Below, piece by piece: positions 23,568 through 31,465 of a DNA stretch of 52,315 nt. The DNA is from a virus: IMG/VR virus record IMGVR_UViG_3300042562_002373, positions 1 through 52,315 of that record; one strand, given 5' to 3'. Each line of letters opens with the position of its first letter. The first letter of the stretch is position 1. Both the position numbers and the translations under genes were made by a program. Under the pieces are notes generated by a model that made no database searches, was not told the DNA's origin, and was given only the letters and a program-made list of their open reading frames with translations.

Positions 23568-23597
23568 CAAATATAAGTATAAAATTGATTTATGCAA
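23568..23597 (-). promoter_or_regulatory. Host-type promoter (PcfJ/RNase H)
   Basis: Minus strand TTG, 19 bases, TATATTTG, reading towards the ATG at 23551. Overlaps the opposite-strand promoter 23585-23615. Confidence 0.68.
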
Positions 23598-23615
23598 ACT
23601 AATTTAATATATTTG
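23585..23615 (+). promoter_or_regulatory. Host-type promoter
   Basis: TTG, 20 bases, TATATTTG on the plus strand, 12 bases before the 33-aa gene. Confidence 0.68.
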
Positions 23616-23627
23616 TTAAAAAAAAGT

Positions 23628-23729
23628 ATGAAAAGAATAAGAAGTTGGTTTAGAGAATGGGTTAAGAGACATATTGTTGATACTTTACCTGATGATGATT
23701 ATAATGAATTTACTAATAAACATAGATAG
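23628..23729 (+). CDS. Small basic protein, 33 aa
   Basis: MKRIRSWFREWVKRHIVDTL followed by an acidic tail. The N-terminal half is a basic amphipathic helix with two Trp, suited to binding membrane or nucleic acid. It has its own host-type promoter and a second promoter follows for the next gene, so it is likely real and early. Function unknown. Confidence 0.6.
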   Translation: MKRIRSWFREWVKRHIVDTLPDDDYNEFTNKHR

Positions 23730-23736
23730 CTAACTA

Positions 23737-23767
23737 TTGCATTTTATCTATAAAGTAACTATATTTG
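23737..23767 (+). promoter_or_regulatory. Host-type promoter
   Basis: TTG, 20 bases, TATATTTG, 18 bases before the ATG at 23786. Confidence 0.72.
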
Positions 23768-23785
23768 TAAAAAATAATATAAAAT

Positions 23786-24271
23786 ATGAGATTTAATGAA
23801 ATAAAACCGCCACAAGCGTTAAGTAATCTTACTAATACTATAAAGATGTTTCTAGCTGGTAGTATTGAGATGGGTGTAGCCGAAGATTGGCAAACAAAAG
23901 TTAGTTTAGAGTTGGAACAAAGAATCCATGGTCATGTATCTATTACTATTATTAATCCTAGACGTGAAGAATGGGATAATAGTTGGACACAATCGATTGA
24001 ATCACCACAGTTCTACCAACAAGTGAATTGGGAATTAAATGGATTAGATAAAGCTGATTATATTCTGATGTATTTCTCTCCAGAAACTAAGTCACCAATA
24101 TCATTATTAGAATTAGGATTATATGCTGCATCTGGTAAACTAATTGTATGTTGTCCTGAAGGATTCTGGAGAAAGGGTAATGTTGATATTGTATGTGAGA
24201 AATATGGAATACAAACAGTTGATACATTAGATGAATTAATTAATGTAATTGTTAATAAAATAAATAGATAA
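23786..24271 (+). CDS. Nucleoside 2-deoxyribosyltransferase-like protein
   Basis: 161 residues with the family's landmarks: FLAGSIEMGVAEDWQTKV near the start, TIINPRREEWDNSW in the middle, DKADYILMYFSPETKSPIS and LLELGLYAASGKLIVCCPEG. The Asp in KADYI and Glu in LLELGLYA correspond to substrate and catalytic positions in this fold. Such phage enzymes may salvage or exchange bases, or remove modified nucleotides. First gene of the plus-strand run of small genes. Confidence 0.85.
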   Translation: MRFNEIKPPQALSNLTNTIKMFLAGSIEMGVAEDWQTKVSLELEQRIHGHVSITIINPRREEWDNSWTQSIESPQFYQQVNWELNGLDKADYILMYFSPETKSPISLLELGLYAASGKLIVCCPEGFWRKGNVDIVCEKYGIQTVDTLDELINVIVNKINR

Positions 24272-24273
24272 AA

Positions 24274-24486
24274 ATGAAGTATATTGGAATTAGTTTACTA
24301 ACTTTGGTTTTATTATCATGTACTAGTAAATTTAGGTATGAAAAAGGTGATATAACAAAATATAAGTTATATGATAATAGAGTATTAATTTTGGATACAT
24401 TTACAAAAGATAATCAACCTTGCTATAAAATAGAAGCAACTGATTGTGATAGATGTATTGAAGCAACCGATTTAGAATTAGAATAA
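24274..24486 (+). CDS. Small predicted lipoprotein, 70 aa
   Basis: Signal peptide MKYIGISLLTLVLLSC with the lipobox LLSC (Cys16), then a short charged domain with a Cys pair in ATDCDRC. It should be lipidated and anchored in the periplasm or on the outer membrane. Small early phage lipoproteins often block superinfection, which is a reasonable but untested guess. Confidence 0.78.
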   Translation: MKYIGISLLTLVLLSCTSKFRYEKGDITKYKLYDNRVLILDTFTKDNQPCYKIEATDCDRCIEATDLELE

Positions 24487-24487
24487 T

Positions 24488-24865
24488 ATGGAAACACATT
24501 TTAACGTAGAGTCTATAGAGTATATTAAATTATATCCTAGTAAATTAGATGATGATTACTTATGGTTTGATGAAGAAATCAAACATATTAAAAAATTCTT
24601 TGGTTTAATCAAACGAACTGAAGTATGTCCATCTGGATGGTATAGAGTATATTGTAGTGGTTATAAAACTATATTAACATCACCACATGTGAATTATATT
24701 GTTAATGGTAATAACTTATATAGTAAAGCACGAATAGTTATAGCATTAAAAAGTGGTAGCGAGGTTTATAATAAATTTGATACTGATGAAGAATGTATTA
24801 ATTATGTTGAAGAGTTAAAAAAGAAGTGTAAAAATAAATTTGAAATTATTAGATATGAACGATAA
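24488..24865 (+). CDS. Hypothetical protein, 125 aa
   Basis: Starts METHFNVESIEYIKLYPSKL. Strand-rich with a conserved-looking CPSGWYRVYCSGY. C-terminus is lysine-rich. No known domain. Spaced one base from the lipoprotein gene and overlapping the next by 11 bases, so it is part of the same early operon. Confidence 0.75.
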   Translation: METHFNVESIEYIKLYPSKLDDDYLWFDEEIKHIKKFFGLIKRTEVCPSGWYRVYCSGYKTILTSPHVNYIVNGNNLYSKARIVIALKSGSEVYNKFDTDEECINYVEELKKKCKNKFEIIRYER

Positions 24866-25169
24866 ACTTACATGGGTTTGGGTAATTACCGATAATGAAG
24901 ATGGTAACGTATTATATGTTACCAATACTAGAGAGAGTGCTGATAAATTAATCTTAGAGGATTATTACTCTATTAAAGTAGGTGAAACTGAACACGAATC
25001 AAATGGTGATAAGTATTTAGGGTTTACTACTATTGAGTATTCTCATTTTGAAGATGATTTATATGGTTATTATACATTTGAATCTAATTATGATACCAGA
25101 CCTGATAGCCAGCTAAAAATACAGAGATATAATTTATTTAGTAAATATATAGACTATGCAGAAAAATGA
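24855..25169 (+). CDS. Hypothetical protein, 104 aa
   Basis: ATG at 24855 chosen over an upstream TTG. Starts MNDKLTWVWVITDNEDGNVL, acidic, Tyr-rich (DDLYGYYTFESNYD), soluble. Overlaps both neighbours. Unrecognised early protein. Confidence 0.7.
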   Translation: MNDKLTWVWVITDNEDGNVLYVTNTRESADKLILEDYYSIKVGETEHESNGDKYLGFTTIEYSHFEDDLYGYYTFESNYDTRPDSQLKIQRYNLFSKYIDYAEK

Positions 25170-25443
25170 ATATTATGAATTGGTTAGAATCAACGATGGT
25201 TTAACTAATAAATCTACAGATGTAACGTGGATTGAATTTAATGAAAATGGGCAAGGTAACAAAAGACATGATGAACCAGAAATAGGTTACTCGTTAGTTA
25301 TGTCACCATTTAACATGTTTTTTACATGGCAAACTACTGTTGTTACTGAAATCATTACTAATGAAGATGGTTTCGTACACTTCAAGACTCAGAATAGTGA
25401 GTACAAATTATATAAAAAAATTAAAGAAGATGAACAAGCATAG
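25156..25443 (+). CDS. Hypothetical protein, 95 aa
   Basis: Starts MQKNEYYELVRINDGLTNKS; contains an aromatic stretch SPFNMFFTWQTTVVTEI and a charged end. Looks like a small beta barrel. Overlaps the preceding gene by 14 bases. Unrecognised. Confidence 0.72.
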   Translation: MQKNEYYELVRINDGLTNKSTDVTWIEFNENGQGNKRHDEPEIGYSLVMSPFNMFFTWQTTVVTEIITNEDGFVHFKTQNSEYKLYKKIKEDEQA

Positions 25444-25450
25444 AATAAAT

Positions 25451-25897
25451 ATGGGTAAAGATACACCAATTAAAAAAAATAATGGACCAACATTATCGGA
25501 ATATACCGACTTTGCTAAAAAATATTATGGTAGTTTAGATACAGTGTTTAATACTGAACCTGATGAGGTCCCATATGGTTCTATCTGCTCTTGTAATCCA
25601 ATGAATGGTGGTTCTGGTATGTGTGGTTGCATTAATGGTAATAAGATGGTACCAAACCCTAAAAAGAATGTTAGAGTAACTGAAACTATTACTGGTAATA
25701 ATACAATATTTACAAATTTTATTAATGACGTAGATAAGTATGATGAATTGTTTAAGTTATTTGATTACCTACAAGAGGAAGCTAAGAACAAACGATTATT
25801 AGCTGAGAAATCTAATGACCCAAATTACTATTATGGTATGGTGTCAGCATTTTTAGATATACAAAGTAAAATTTTAAAAACAATTAATAAAAAATAA
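25451..25897 (+). CDS. Hypothetical Cys-containing protein, 148 aa
   Basis: Start set at the ATG at 25451, eight bases past the upstream stop; the ATG at 25430 would add seven residues. A Cys cluster ICSCNPMNGGSGMCGCINGN near residues 48-66 may bind a metal. The C-terminal half is helical (LFKLFDYLQEEAKNKRLLAE). No family recognised. Confidence 0.7.
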   Translation: MGKDTPIKKNNGPTLSEYTDFAKKYYGSLDTVFNTEPDEVPYGSICSCNPMNGGSGMCGCINGNKMVPNPKKNVRVTETITGNNTIFTNFINDVDKYDELFKLFDYLQEEAKNKRLLAEKSNDPNYYYGMVSAFLDIQSKILKTINKK

Positions 25898-25899
25898 TT

Positions 25900-26418
25900 A
25901 TGTCAGTTGTTAGATTTATTGCAGACTTACATCTTGGTCATATTAATATGGCTTTAAAACGAGGGTTCAATACTGTTGAAGACCATGATAACCATATTAT
26001 ACAATGTTGGAATAGTGTTGTACATAAACGAGATTGTACATGGATATTAGGTGATGTAACAATGGAATCTAGTAAATCGTACCAATTACTCAGTAATTTA
26101 AATGGTATGAAGAAAGTTATATTGGGTAATCACGATAGACCATCAGATATTCAAGAACTAATGAAATATGTTCAATCTATAGCTGGTATGGTTAAATATA
26201 AAGGTATTTGGTTAACACATTGTCCAGTACATGAACGAGAATTAGAATTTAGGGTACCTAGAAACATACATGGACACATTCATGAGCATAAAATAATGAC
26301 TACCATGTGGGTTGACGATGTAATATTTGATATACCAGATGATAGATATCACTGTGTATCATGTGAACAAGTAGATTATACGCCTAAAACTTTAGCTGAA
26401 CTAGGAATAGAAAGATAA
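25900..26418 (+). CDS. Small metallophosphoesterase
   Basis: 172 residues with FIADLHLGHINM, ILGDVTM, VILGNHDRP, LTHCPVHE and IHGHIHEHK, the full calcineurin-type metal site. Length and spacing fit the compact phage branch (YfcE/LigD-like) rather than the larger 19210-19890 enzyme. Probable phosphodiesterase; substrate unknown. Last plus-strand gene before the shared terminator. Confidence 0.92.
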   Translation: MSVVRFIADLHLGHINMALKRGFNTVEDHDNHIIQCWNSVVHKRDCTWILGDVTMESSKSYQLLSNLNGMKKVILGNHDRPSDIQELMKYVQSIAGMVKYKGIWLTHCPVHERELEFRVPRNIHGHIHEHKIMTTMWVDDVIFDIPDDRYHCVSCEQVDYTPKTLAELGIER

Positions 26419-26422
26419 TAAA

Positions 26423-26444
26423 AAAGCCCTCAAGTGAGGGCTTT
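26423..26444. terminator. Bidirectional terminator
   Basis: Stem AAAGCCCTC/GAGGGCTTT with a 4-base loop between two genes that converge; A tract on the left and T tract on the right serve both directions. Confidence 0.85.
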
Positions 26445-26446
26445 AA

Positions 26447-27043
26447 TTATTTAATATCGTTTGATTCGATAAGTGTATAAGTAAATGAATTACCATGAAT
26501 CTTTGATGATTTTTTTACAATCTTCATAAATTCATCAAAGTCTTTTACTCTTTTAAATACTTGACATCCTTCTGACCAGTTTTCAACCCAAGTTGAATCT
26601 TGTCCAGCTTTATGAATGTTGATTCCAAAAACACCTTCATCGATTTTATTTTCATCGTAAGTCATATCTCTATTAGCATCACGGTAAACCTTAACTGGTT
26701 TAGCTTGTCTTAATGCTTCATATTTACCTTGGTGAAGACCTAATGCATGTGAACCTCTGTATTGTCCTTCAACTAATCTTGCAACACCATTTTTATTATG
26801 GTATTCCATTACACCTTTTTTACCTGGTTCTGTTGTGTTCATCCATTGTTTAAAAACCCAATTACCAGTTTCATCTTTATATGATATTGTAATCATATCA
26901 TCAAATAAGTTAGTAACTTTATTACCAGTAGATGAATTTCTAACACCAACGATGTTAACATCATAACTTTTATTTGCGGTATCTTCGAACCACACATAAC
27001 CTTTAGCTTTTACAGCTGCTTCAATTTGTTCTTTTGTATACAT
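26447..27043 (-). CDS. L,D-transpeptidase-like protein, probable second lysis enzyme
   Basis: 198 residues. The stretch GVFGINIHKAGQDST ... ENWSEGCQVF has the His (H144), then about 15 residues, then Ser-x-Gly-Cys (C160) layout of the YkuD L,D-transpeptidase active site. No signal peptide or membrane segment. It follows the GH19 endolysin gene by nine bases on the same transcript, so it probably helps to cut peptidoglycan peptides (carboxypeptidase or endopeptidase use of this fold). Assignment by motif only. Confidence 0.72.
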   Translation of the reverse strand: MYTKEQIEAAVKAKGYVWFEDTANKSYDVNIVGVRNSSTGNKVTNLFDDMITISYKDETGNWVFKQWMNTTEPGKKGVMEYHNKNGVARLVEGQYRGSHALGLHQGKYEALRQAKPVKVYRDANRDMTYDENKIDEGVFGINIHKAGQDSTWVENWSEGCQVFKRVKDFDEFMKIVKKSSKIHGNSFTYTLIESNDIK

Positions 27044-27052
27044 AAAATTTAT

Positions 27053-27667
27053 TTATTTAGTTAACCATGAGTAATATCTTTTGGTTAATGAATTTCTATC
27101 ATCCAAACCATTAGTACCCCCATTTATTTTTTTAGTTATTGCTAATATTGCTGCATTATTAATTCCTTTATCAGCTATAGCCCATAATTTATTCTTATCA
27201 AAGAAGAATATTGCAGACTCAAATGAAAAGTCAGTCGCTACCAAATCTGGATTAGTTAAAATCTCTGGTTTACCCAAATGCTCTGAAAAAGCTTTATAAT
27301 TTCCCTTACCAGTGGTCTGCAACGCACCTCTGCCACGAAATAACCATCCTTCTTGAGAAGCTTCGTTACCGTTACCCATTCTATCAGCATAAACTTTTGA
27401 TGCGATTTTAACTGGCTGTCTAGCATATTGCTCAGCAGTTGTTGCGTTAAAATATTTACCAAATGTACCCACCAATCCTTTGGCACTGTAATTAAGGTTT
27501 TCACTAAACGCTGCGTAACCACCAGTTTCGTGCGCTGTCTGACCAAAGAAATGCGCTGCTCTTTCTGGTGTCATTTTAAAATAAACCATGGCTTTTCTTA
27601 ACGTATCAGGGCCAAATGAACCATCTGGGGTTGCCCCAATCTTTTCTTGTAATTTAATTAAACTCAT
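27053..27667 (-). CDS. GH19 endolysin with short peptidoglycan-binding N-terminus
   Basis: 204 residues. Residues 1-33 resemble half of a PG-binding domain (LQEKIGATPDGSFGPDTLRK). The GH19 catalytic part has AAHFFGQTAHETGGY with E48 as likely general acid, FSENLNYSAKGL with E56 as second acid, and the hallmark GWLFRGRGALQTTGKGNY. Cleaves the glycan chain of peptidoglycan. No signal peptide, so release needs a holin or membrane damage. A late-like TATTTATTAATATAA lies upstream. Confidence 0.92.
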   Translation of the reverse strand: MSLIKLQEKIGATPDGSFGPDTLRKAMVYFKMTPERAAHFFGQTAHETGGYAAFSENLNYSAKGLVGTFGKYFNATTAEQYARQPVKIASKVYADRMGNGNEASQEGWLFRGRGALQTTGKGNYKAFSEHLGKPEILTNPDLVATDFSFESAIFFFDKNKLWAIADKGINNAAILAITKKINGGTNGLDDRNSLTKRYYSWLTK

Positions 27668-27737
27668 TTTACTTGTTGTTTAAAAATATTTTTTTTAATT
27701 ATTATATTAATAAATAGTTTTTAATTTGAATAATTAC

Positions 27738-27745
27738 TATATTTG
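27738..27745 (+). promoter_or_regulatory. Host-type promoter -7 element
   Basis: TATATTTG, 17 bases before the ATG at 27763; the -33 part is weak. Confidence 0.55.
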
Positions 27746-27762
27746 TAAAAAAGAATTTAAAT

Positions 27763-28113
27763 ATGAAAGTTATTATTGCTGGTAGTAGAGGGTTCAACGA
27801 TTATGAAGTCTTATGTAAATTCTGTGATTACATAATTGGTGAGCCAGATGAAGAAGTAGAAATTGTTAGTGGAACTGCAAGAGGTGCCGATAAATTAGGT
27901 GAAAGATACGCTAATGATAGAAATTATAAAATTAAAGAGTTCCCAGCTAATTGGGATGAGCATGGTAAATCAGCTGGTTATATTAGAAATGGTGAAATGG
28001 CTGACTACGCTGATATGCTTATAGCATTTCATGATGGAGAATCAAAAGGTACTCAACATATGATTGATTTAGCAAATAAAAAAGAAATAAACGTAGCAGT
28101 TTATAAATATTAA
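27763..28113 (+). CDS. SLOG-family protein (YspA-like)
   Basis: 116 residues: VIIAGSRGFNDY at the start, VSGTARGADKLGERYA in the middle and AGYIRNGEMADYADMLIAF, the standard landmarks of the DprA/YspA-like SLOG fold that binds nucleotide-type ligands. Role in the phage unknown; SLOG proteins can sense or process nucleotide signals such as ADP-ribose derivatives. It starts an operon with the cREC and heptosyltransferase-like genes. Confidence 0.88.
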   Translation: MKVIIAGSRGFNDYEVLCKFCDYIIGEPDEEVEIVSGTARGADKLGERYANDRNYKIKEFPANWDEHGKSAGYIRNGEMADYADMLIAFHDGESKGTQHMIDLANKKEINVAVYKY

Positions 28114-28118
28114 AAAGT

Positions 28119-28571
28119 ATGATAAAAATTTATTTAGATGATGTAAGAACTCCAGTCGCTGATGATTGGAATGTAGTTAGAAATTATGATGAGTTCGTGA
28201 AAAAAGTTTTAGAATTGGGTTTAACTAATATTAATTTAATTTCATTGGACCATGATTTAGGTGATACCGCTATGAGTGAGTATTTCAAGAATGTATCCCC
28301 AAACTATGAATTGAATTATGATAATATTACAGAAAAGACTGGATTAGACTGTGTTAAATGGCTTATCAATCACTTCTATGATACAAACCCTAAACGAGTG
28401 AATATGAGTCGTTACGATAAGAAAAACTACCCTATTAAGTTTCCAGAAGTAGTTGTACATTCTGCCAATCCAATTGGTTCAGCAAATATGATGGGTTATA
28501 TTAATAATTTCTTAATGAATGAGGGACAACCTCAAACATGTGTAAGAGTAAACATTGAACATACAGTATAA
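28119..28571 (+). CDS. Cyclic-phosphate-processing receiver-like (cREC) protein
   Basis: 150 residues. IYLDDVRTPVADDWNVV at the N-terminus, ISLDHDLGD (D44, D46), TGLDCVKWLI and VVVHSANPIGSANMMGY match the cREC family, receiver-fold domains predicted to act on cyclic phosphate ends of RNA. The conserved His-Ser-Ala-Asn near the C-terminus is typical. It may work with the SLOG protein six bases upstream. Confidence 0.85.
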   Translation: MIKIYLDDVRTPVADDWNVVRNYDEFVKKVLELGLTNINLISLDHDLGDTAMSEYFKNVSPNYELNYDNITEKTGLDCVKWLINHFYDTNPKRVNMSRYDKKNYPIKFPEVVVHSANPIGSANMMGYINNFLMNEGQPQTCVRVNIEHTV

Positions 28572-28573
28572 TT

Positions 28574-29617
28574 ATGGAAGTTAAAGTTAGTTATGTATCG
28601 AAATTACCTTTATTAGGTGATTCTCCAAAAGTTACAATCTATGATGAGGGTAATAAAGAATATATTGTTCAATTTATTGATTCATTTGGTTTGATTGTTA
28701 ATAGTGGTACTTATAAACCAAATGATTTAATGTTTGGTGGTAGACAATGGTTTAATGGCTGGGTTATTATTGTTCGTGATACAGAAGATAATATTTTATT
28801 TACTACTAAATTCGATGCAAAAGGTGAAACTGTTTTTATTAAATTAGATGCATACGCATTAGGTGATACTATTGCATGGATACCATTTGTTGAAGAGTTT
28901 AGATTAAAACATGAATGTAATGTTATCTGTTCAACTTTTCATAATAAGATATTAGCTGATGCTTATCCTAATATTTTATTTGCGGAACCAAATACTCAAA
29001 TACAAAATATATATGCTCAGTATTATATTGGTGCTAGTAGTGATGGTAATATTAAATATTCACCAATTATTACTGATGAAAATCCATTACAGAAAACTGC
29101 ATCAGAAATATTAGGCATGCCTTATAAAGAAATCCGACCAGATTTAACTCCAGTTATTAAACATGAACCTAAACCTAACAGAGATAAAAAATACGTATGT
29201 ATTTCTGAATATGGTAGTACTGATAAAAAGATGTGGAAAGAAGGTTTGGATGGTTGGCAAATTATTGTAGATTATTTAAACGATAATGGTTTCGATGTAT
29301 TGGTTATATCTAAAGAAGCTACTGAATTACAAAACGTGGTTAATGTAACTGGGGATATTTCTTTAATCGATAGAATGGTAGATTTATATCACTGTGAGTT
29401 CTTTATTGGTGTATCATCTGGGTTAGCATGGTTGGCTTGGGCCTTAGGTAAACATGTTGTTATGATTAGTGACGTAACACCTAGTGACCATGAGTTCTAT
29501 ACTGATTGTACAAGAATTAATGCTAACTTTTTAAAAAAGGTAGACTATAATGAGGAATTTTATAGTACAATTCCAGAAGTAATAAAAGATTTAAAATATT
29601 TGATACATGGAAGGTAA
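28574..29617 (+). CDS. Autotransporter heptosyltransferase-like glycosyltransferase
   Basis: 347 residues. N-terminal strand domain (about 1-85), then ALGDTIAWIPFVEEF, YVCISEYGSTDKKMW and CEFFIGVSSGLAWLAWALGK, which match the bacterial autotransporter heptosyltransferase family (TibC-like). Those enzymes transfer heptose to Ser of surface proteins. The C-terminal Cys cluster that binds iron in TibC appears absent: after DCTRINANF only one Cys is nearby. Substrate is therefore uncertain; it may glycosylate phage or host proteins. Same operon as SLOG and cREC. Confidence 0.85.
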   Translation: MEVKVSYVSKLPLLGDSPKVTIYDEGNKEYIVQFIDSFGLIVNSGTYKPNDLMFGGRQWFNGWVIIVRDTEDNILFTTKFDAKGETVFIKLDAYALGDTIAWIPFVEEFRLKHECNVICSTFHNKILADAYPNILFAEPNTQIQNIYAQYYIGASSDGNIKYSPIITDENPLQKTASEILGMPYKEIRPDLTPVIKHEPKPNRDKKYVCISEYGSTDKKMWKEGLDGWQIIVDYLNDNGFDVLVISKEATELQNVVNVTGDISLIDRMVDLYHCEFFIGVSSGLAWLAWALGKHVVMISDVTPSDHEFYTDCTRINANFLKKVDYNEEFYSTIPEVIKDLKYLIHGR

Positions 29618-29996
29618 ATTAGAAAAAACTGAACAAGGATGGATTATTAATCACGATGGGCATTATATCGATGTTGATACAAGAGATTATAAATATCTAA
29701 ATGATATGTGGATTGGTGATACTGTTGAATTTACAGTAATAAACGTTACTGATGGCACAAATGAACTTGATATTACTGATAAAGATTTAGCTAAGATAAC
29801 TTTTGAGTCTAACTTTTTTCAGAATGAATTACGTAATAACTTTGTAGTTACTTCTGAATATAGAAATAAAAATACTGATTATAATCACCTTATTAATGAA
29901 TTATCTGAAGGTATGACTCCAGAATTTAAAAAATGGTTAGGGTTGGTTATCATTAAGTTAAGGAATAAAAACTATAAAATTGTAAAAAATAATTAA
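29607..29996 (+). CDS. Hypothetical protein, 129 aa
   Basis: Overlaps the preceding gene by 11 bases. Starts MEGKLEKTEQGWIINHDGHY and has a small beta-rich N-terminal half and helical C-terminal half (MTPEFKKWLGLVIIKLRNK). Unrecognised. Confidence 0.72.
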   Translation: MEGKLEKTEQGWIINHDGHYIDVDTRDYKYLNDMWIGDTVEFTVINVTDGTNELDITDKDLAKITFESNFFQNELRNNFVVTSEYRNKNTDYNHLINELSEGMTPEFKKWLGLVIIKLRNKNYKIVKNN

Positions 29997-30001
29997 AATA
30001 G

Positions 30002-30032
30002 TTGCACAATTAAAAGATAATAACTAAATTTG
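30002..30032 (+). promoter_or_regulatory. Host-type promoter
   Basis: TTG, 20 bases, TAAATTTG, eight bases before the 33-aa gene. Confidence 0.72.
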
Positions 30033-30039
30033 TAAAACA

Positions 30040-30141
30040 ATGAGAGAAGAATATTTGGAAGAGGAACATAATTTATTCATTGAGTCTGATGATTTTATTA
30101 AAATGTTAAAAGAATTAGAAGAATCTGAAAAAAATGTTTAA
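30040..30141 (+). CDS. Acidic 33-aa peptide
   Basis: MREEYLEEEHNLFIESDDFI then a charged helix. Own host-type promoter immediately upstream and another right after it, so expressed alone and early. It is strongly acidic. Function unknown; size would fit a regulator of a host enzyme. Confidence 0.55.
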   Translation: MREEYLEEEHNLFIESDDFIKMLKELEESEKNV

Positions 30142-30147
30142 AAAAAG

Positions 30148-30178
30148 TTGCATAAATAAAATATAATAACTAGATTTG
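30148..30178 (+). promoter_or_regulatory. Host-type promoter
   Basis: TTG, 20 bases, TAGATTTG, 13 bases before the ATG at 30192. The same core repeats at 30481. Confidence 0.72.
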
Positions 30179-30191
30179 TAAAAAAAATATT

Positions 30192-30452
30192 ATGATAGTA
30201 AACGTAGTTGATACAAAAGGTGATTTCAAGAAAAAAATTGAAACTGATTTTAAACCTGAAACAGTATCAGGTTACATTGATGGATTAAAATCTATTGAAA
30301 GAGAGATAGGTAAAAGAATCATTGTTATTTTAAGAAACTTAAGATGGAGAATTGAAGAAGTTGAAGACCGTTCAAACGATAGTTTAAAAAATGAGTTAGA
30401 GAGTCTTTTAATCGATGGTAACATTCTAAATATAGAAATCACAGATTTATGA
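30192..30452 (+). CDS. Hypothetical early protein, 86 aa
   Basis: Starts MIVNVVDTKGDFKKKIETDF, with a central helix (GLKSIEREIGKRIIVIL) and acidic tail. No recognised domain. Transcribed alone from a host-type promoter, so likely early. Confidence 0.75.
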   Translation: MIVNVVDTKGDFKKKIETDFKPETVSGYIDGLKSIEREIGKRIIVILRNLRWRIEEVEDRSNDSLKNELESLLIDGNILNIEITDL

Positions 30453-30480
30453 TTTTAGAGTTATAAAAATTAAAAAAAAG

Positions 30481-30511
30481 TTGCGTAAATAAAAAATAAT
30501 AACTAGATTTG
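30481..30511 (+). promoter_or_regulatory. Host-type promoter
   Basis: TTG, 20 bases, TAGATTTG. A partial copy (TAAATTTA) follows just before the ATG at 30539, perhaps a decayed second promoter. Confidence 0.7.
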
Positions 30512-30538
30512 TAAAAAATTAAAATAATAACTAAATTT

Positions 30539-31459
30539 ATGAGTATGAAGAAGCATTCGTTATCGACTAAAGGTTTATCCTTATCACAAGCACAATCAAT
30601 TTCAAATTTGTGCAATCAAAGAGCAACTGATATTGCTGCCGAGTTAAATGGTATCAACAACGTTGAGAAACAACTTAAAATAGGTGACCAAACTTATATT
30701 GAGACAGTTGGTAAACCAGTACCTAGTAATTTAACTGAGTTGCTTTTGGAGAAAGCTAAGTTGCATGCAACTCAAGCGTTCTTGATGGAAAACGTCAAAG
30801 CAAAAGATGTTTTAATTAGAGAAGCTCGTTATAGAGGTATGGAAACTTCTTTAGAGATGCCATCTAGACCTAAGTTAGCAGATTTCGACCCAATCGAGGA
30901 GGTTGGTGAAGATTTTGGTTGGGGTCAATTGACTTCAAACGAGATTAATGAGTACACTGAGGCTGAGGCTTATGCTGCTCACATTGGTCAATTCATTCAT
31001 AAGCATGGTCCATTGGATAATCTTAGAAAAGAATTACCATCAATCAAAACTTTAGAGTGGATTGAAGTTGAGCAAGGTAAGAAAACGCCTTTAATGGTAA
31101 CAATTCATCATACTAATGACCAATTGTTAGGTATTCATAATGAATTGGCTGCTAAACACCGTCAGTATGAACAGCGAGTAAATTATTTCAAAGCTAAAGT
31201 TAAGGATTTAACTACTGCTGAGAATGCTCGTATCGCTAGACATAATGCGGATGGATTTGCTAAAGTTAATTCTTCTAACGAAGTATTGAATAGCCAATAC
31301 CAAAAAGAGTACGCAGCATACCAAGCTGAATTAACTAAGTTGAGACAAGACCTTGAGTTCCAACGTCAAACTGAGATTGGTGAAATTTCTTCACTAAGAA
31401 TCAGTATTGACTCAAGATTTCAAGATGTAATTGATACTTATTTAGCTCAATTAAATTAA
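30539..31459 (+). CDS. Hypothetical coiled-coil protein, 306 aa, probable early gene
   Basis: Starts MSMKKHSLSTKGLSLSQAQS. Codons are richer in C and G at third positions than in neighbours, which suggests strong expression. The C-terminal half is a long coiled coil (HRQYEQRVNYFKAKVKDLTT and onwards), the middle has a Glu-rich loop (VGEDFGWGQLTSNEINEYTE). No signal peptide or membrane segment. Three promoter cores in a row before it, two consecutive upstream genes with the same core; an abundant early takeover protein is a fair guess but no family is recognised. Confidence 0.78.
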   Translation: MSMKKHSLSTKGLSLSQAQSISNLCNQRATDIAAELNGINNVEKQLKIGDQTYIETVGKPVPSNLTELLLEKAKLHATQAFLMENVKAKDVLIREARYRGMETSLEMPSRPKLADFDPIEEVGEDFGWGQLTSNEINEYTEAEAYAAHIGQFIHKHGPLDNLRKELPSIKTLEWIEVEQGKKTPLMVTIHHTNDQLLGIHNELAAKHRQYEQRVNYFKAKVKDLTTAENARIARHNADGFAKVNSSNEVLNSQYQKEYAAYQAELTKLRQDLEFQRQTEIGEISSLRISIDSRFQDVIDTYLAQLN

Positions 31460-31465
31460 TAAGGT

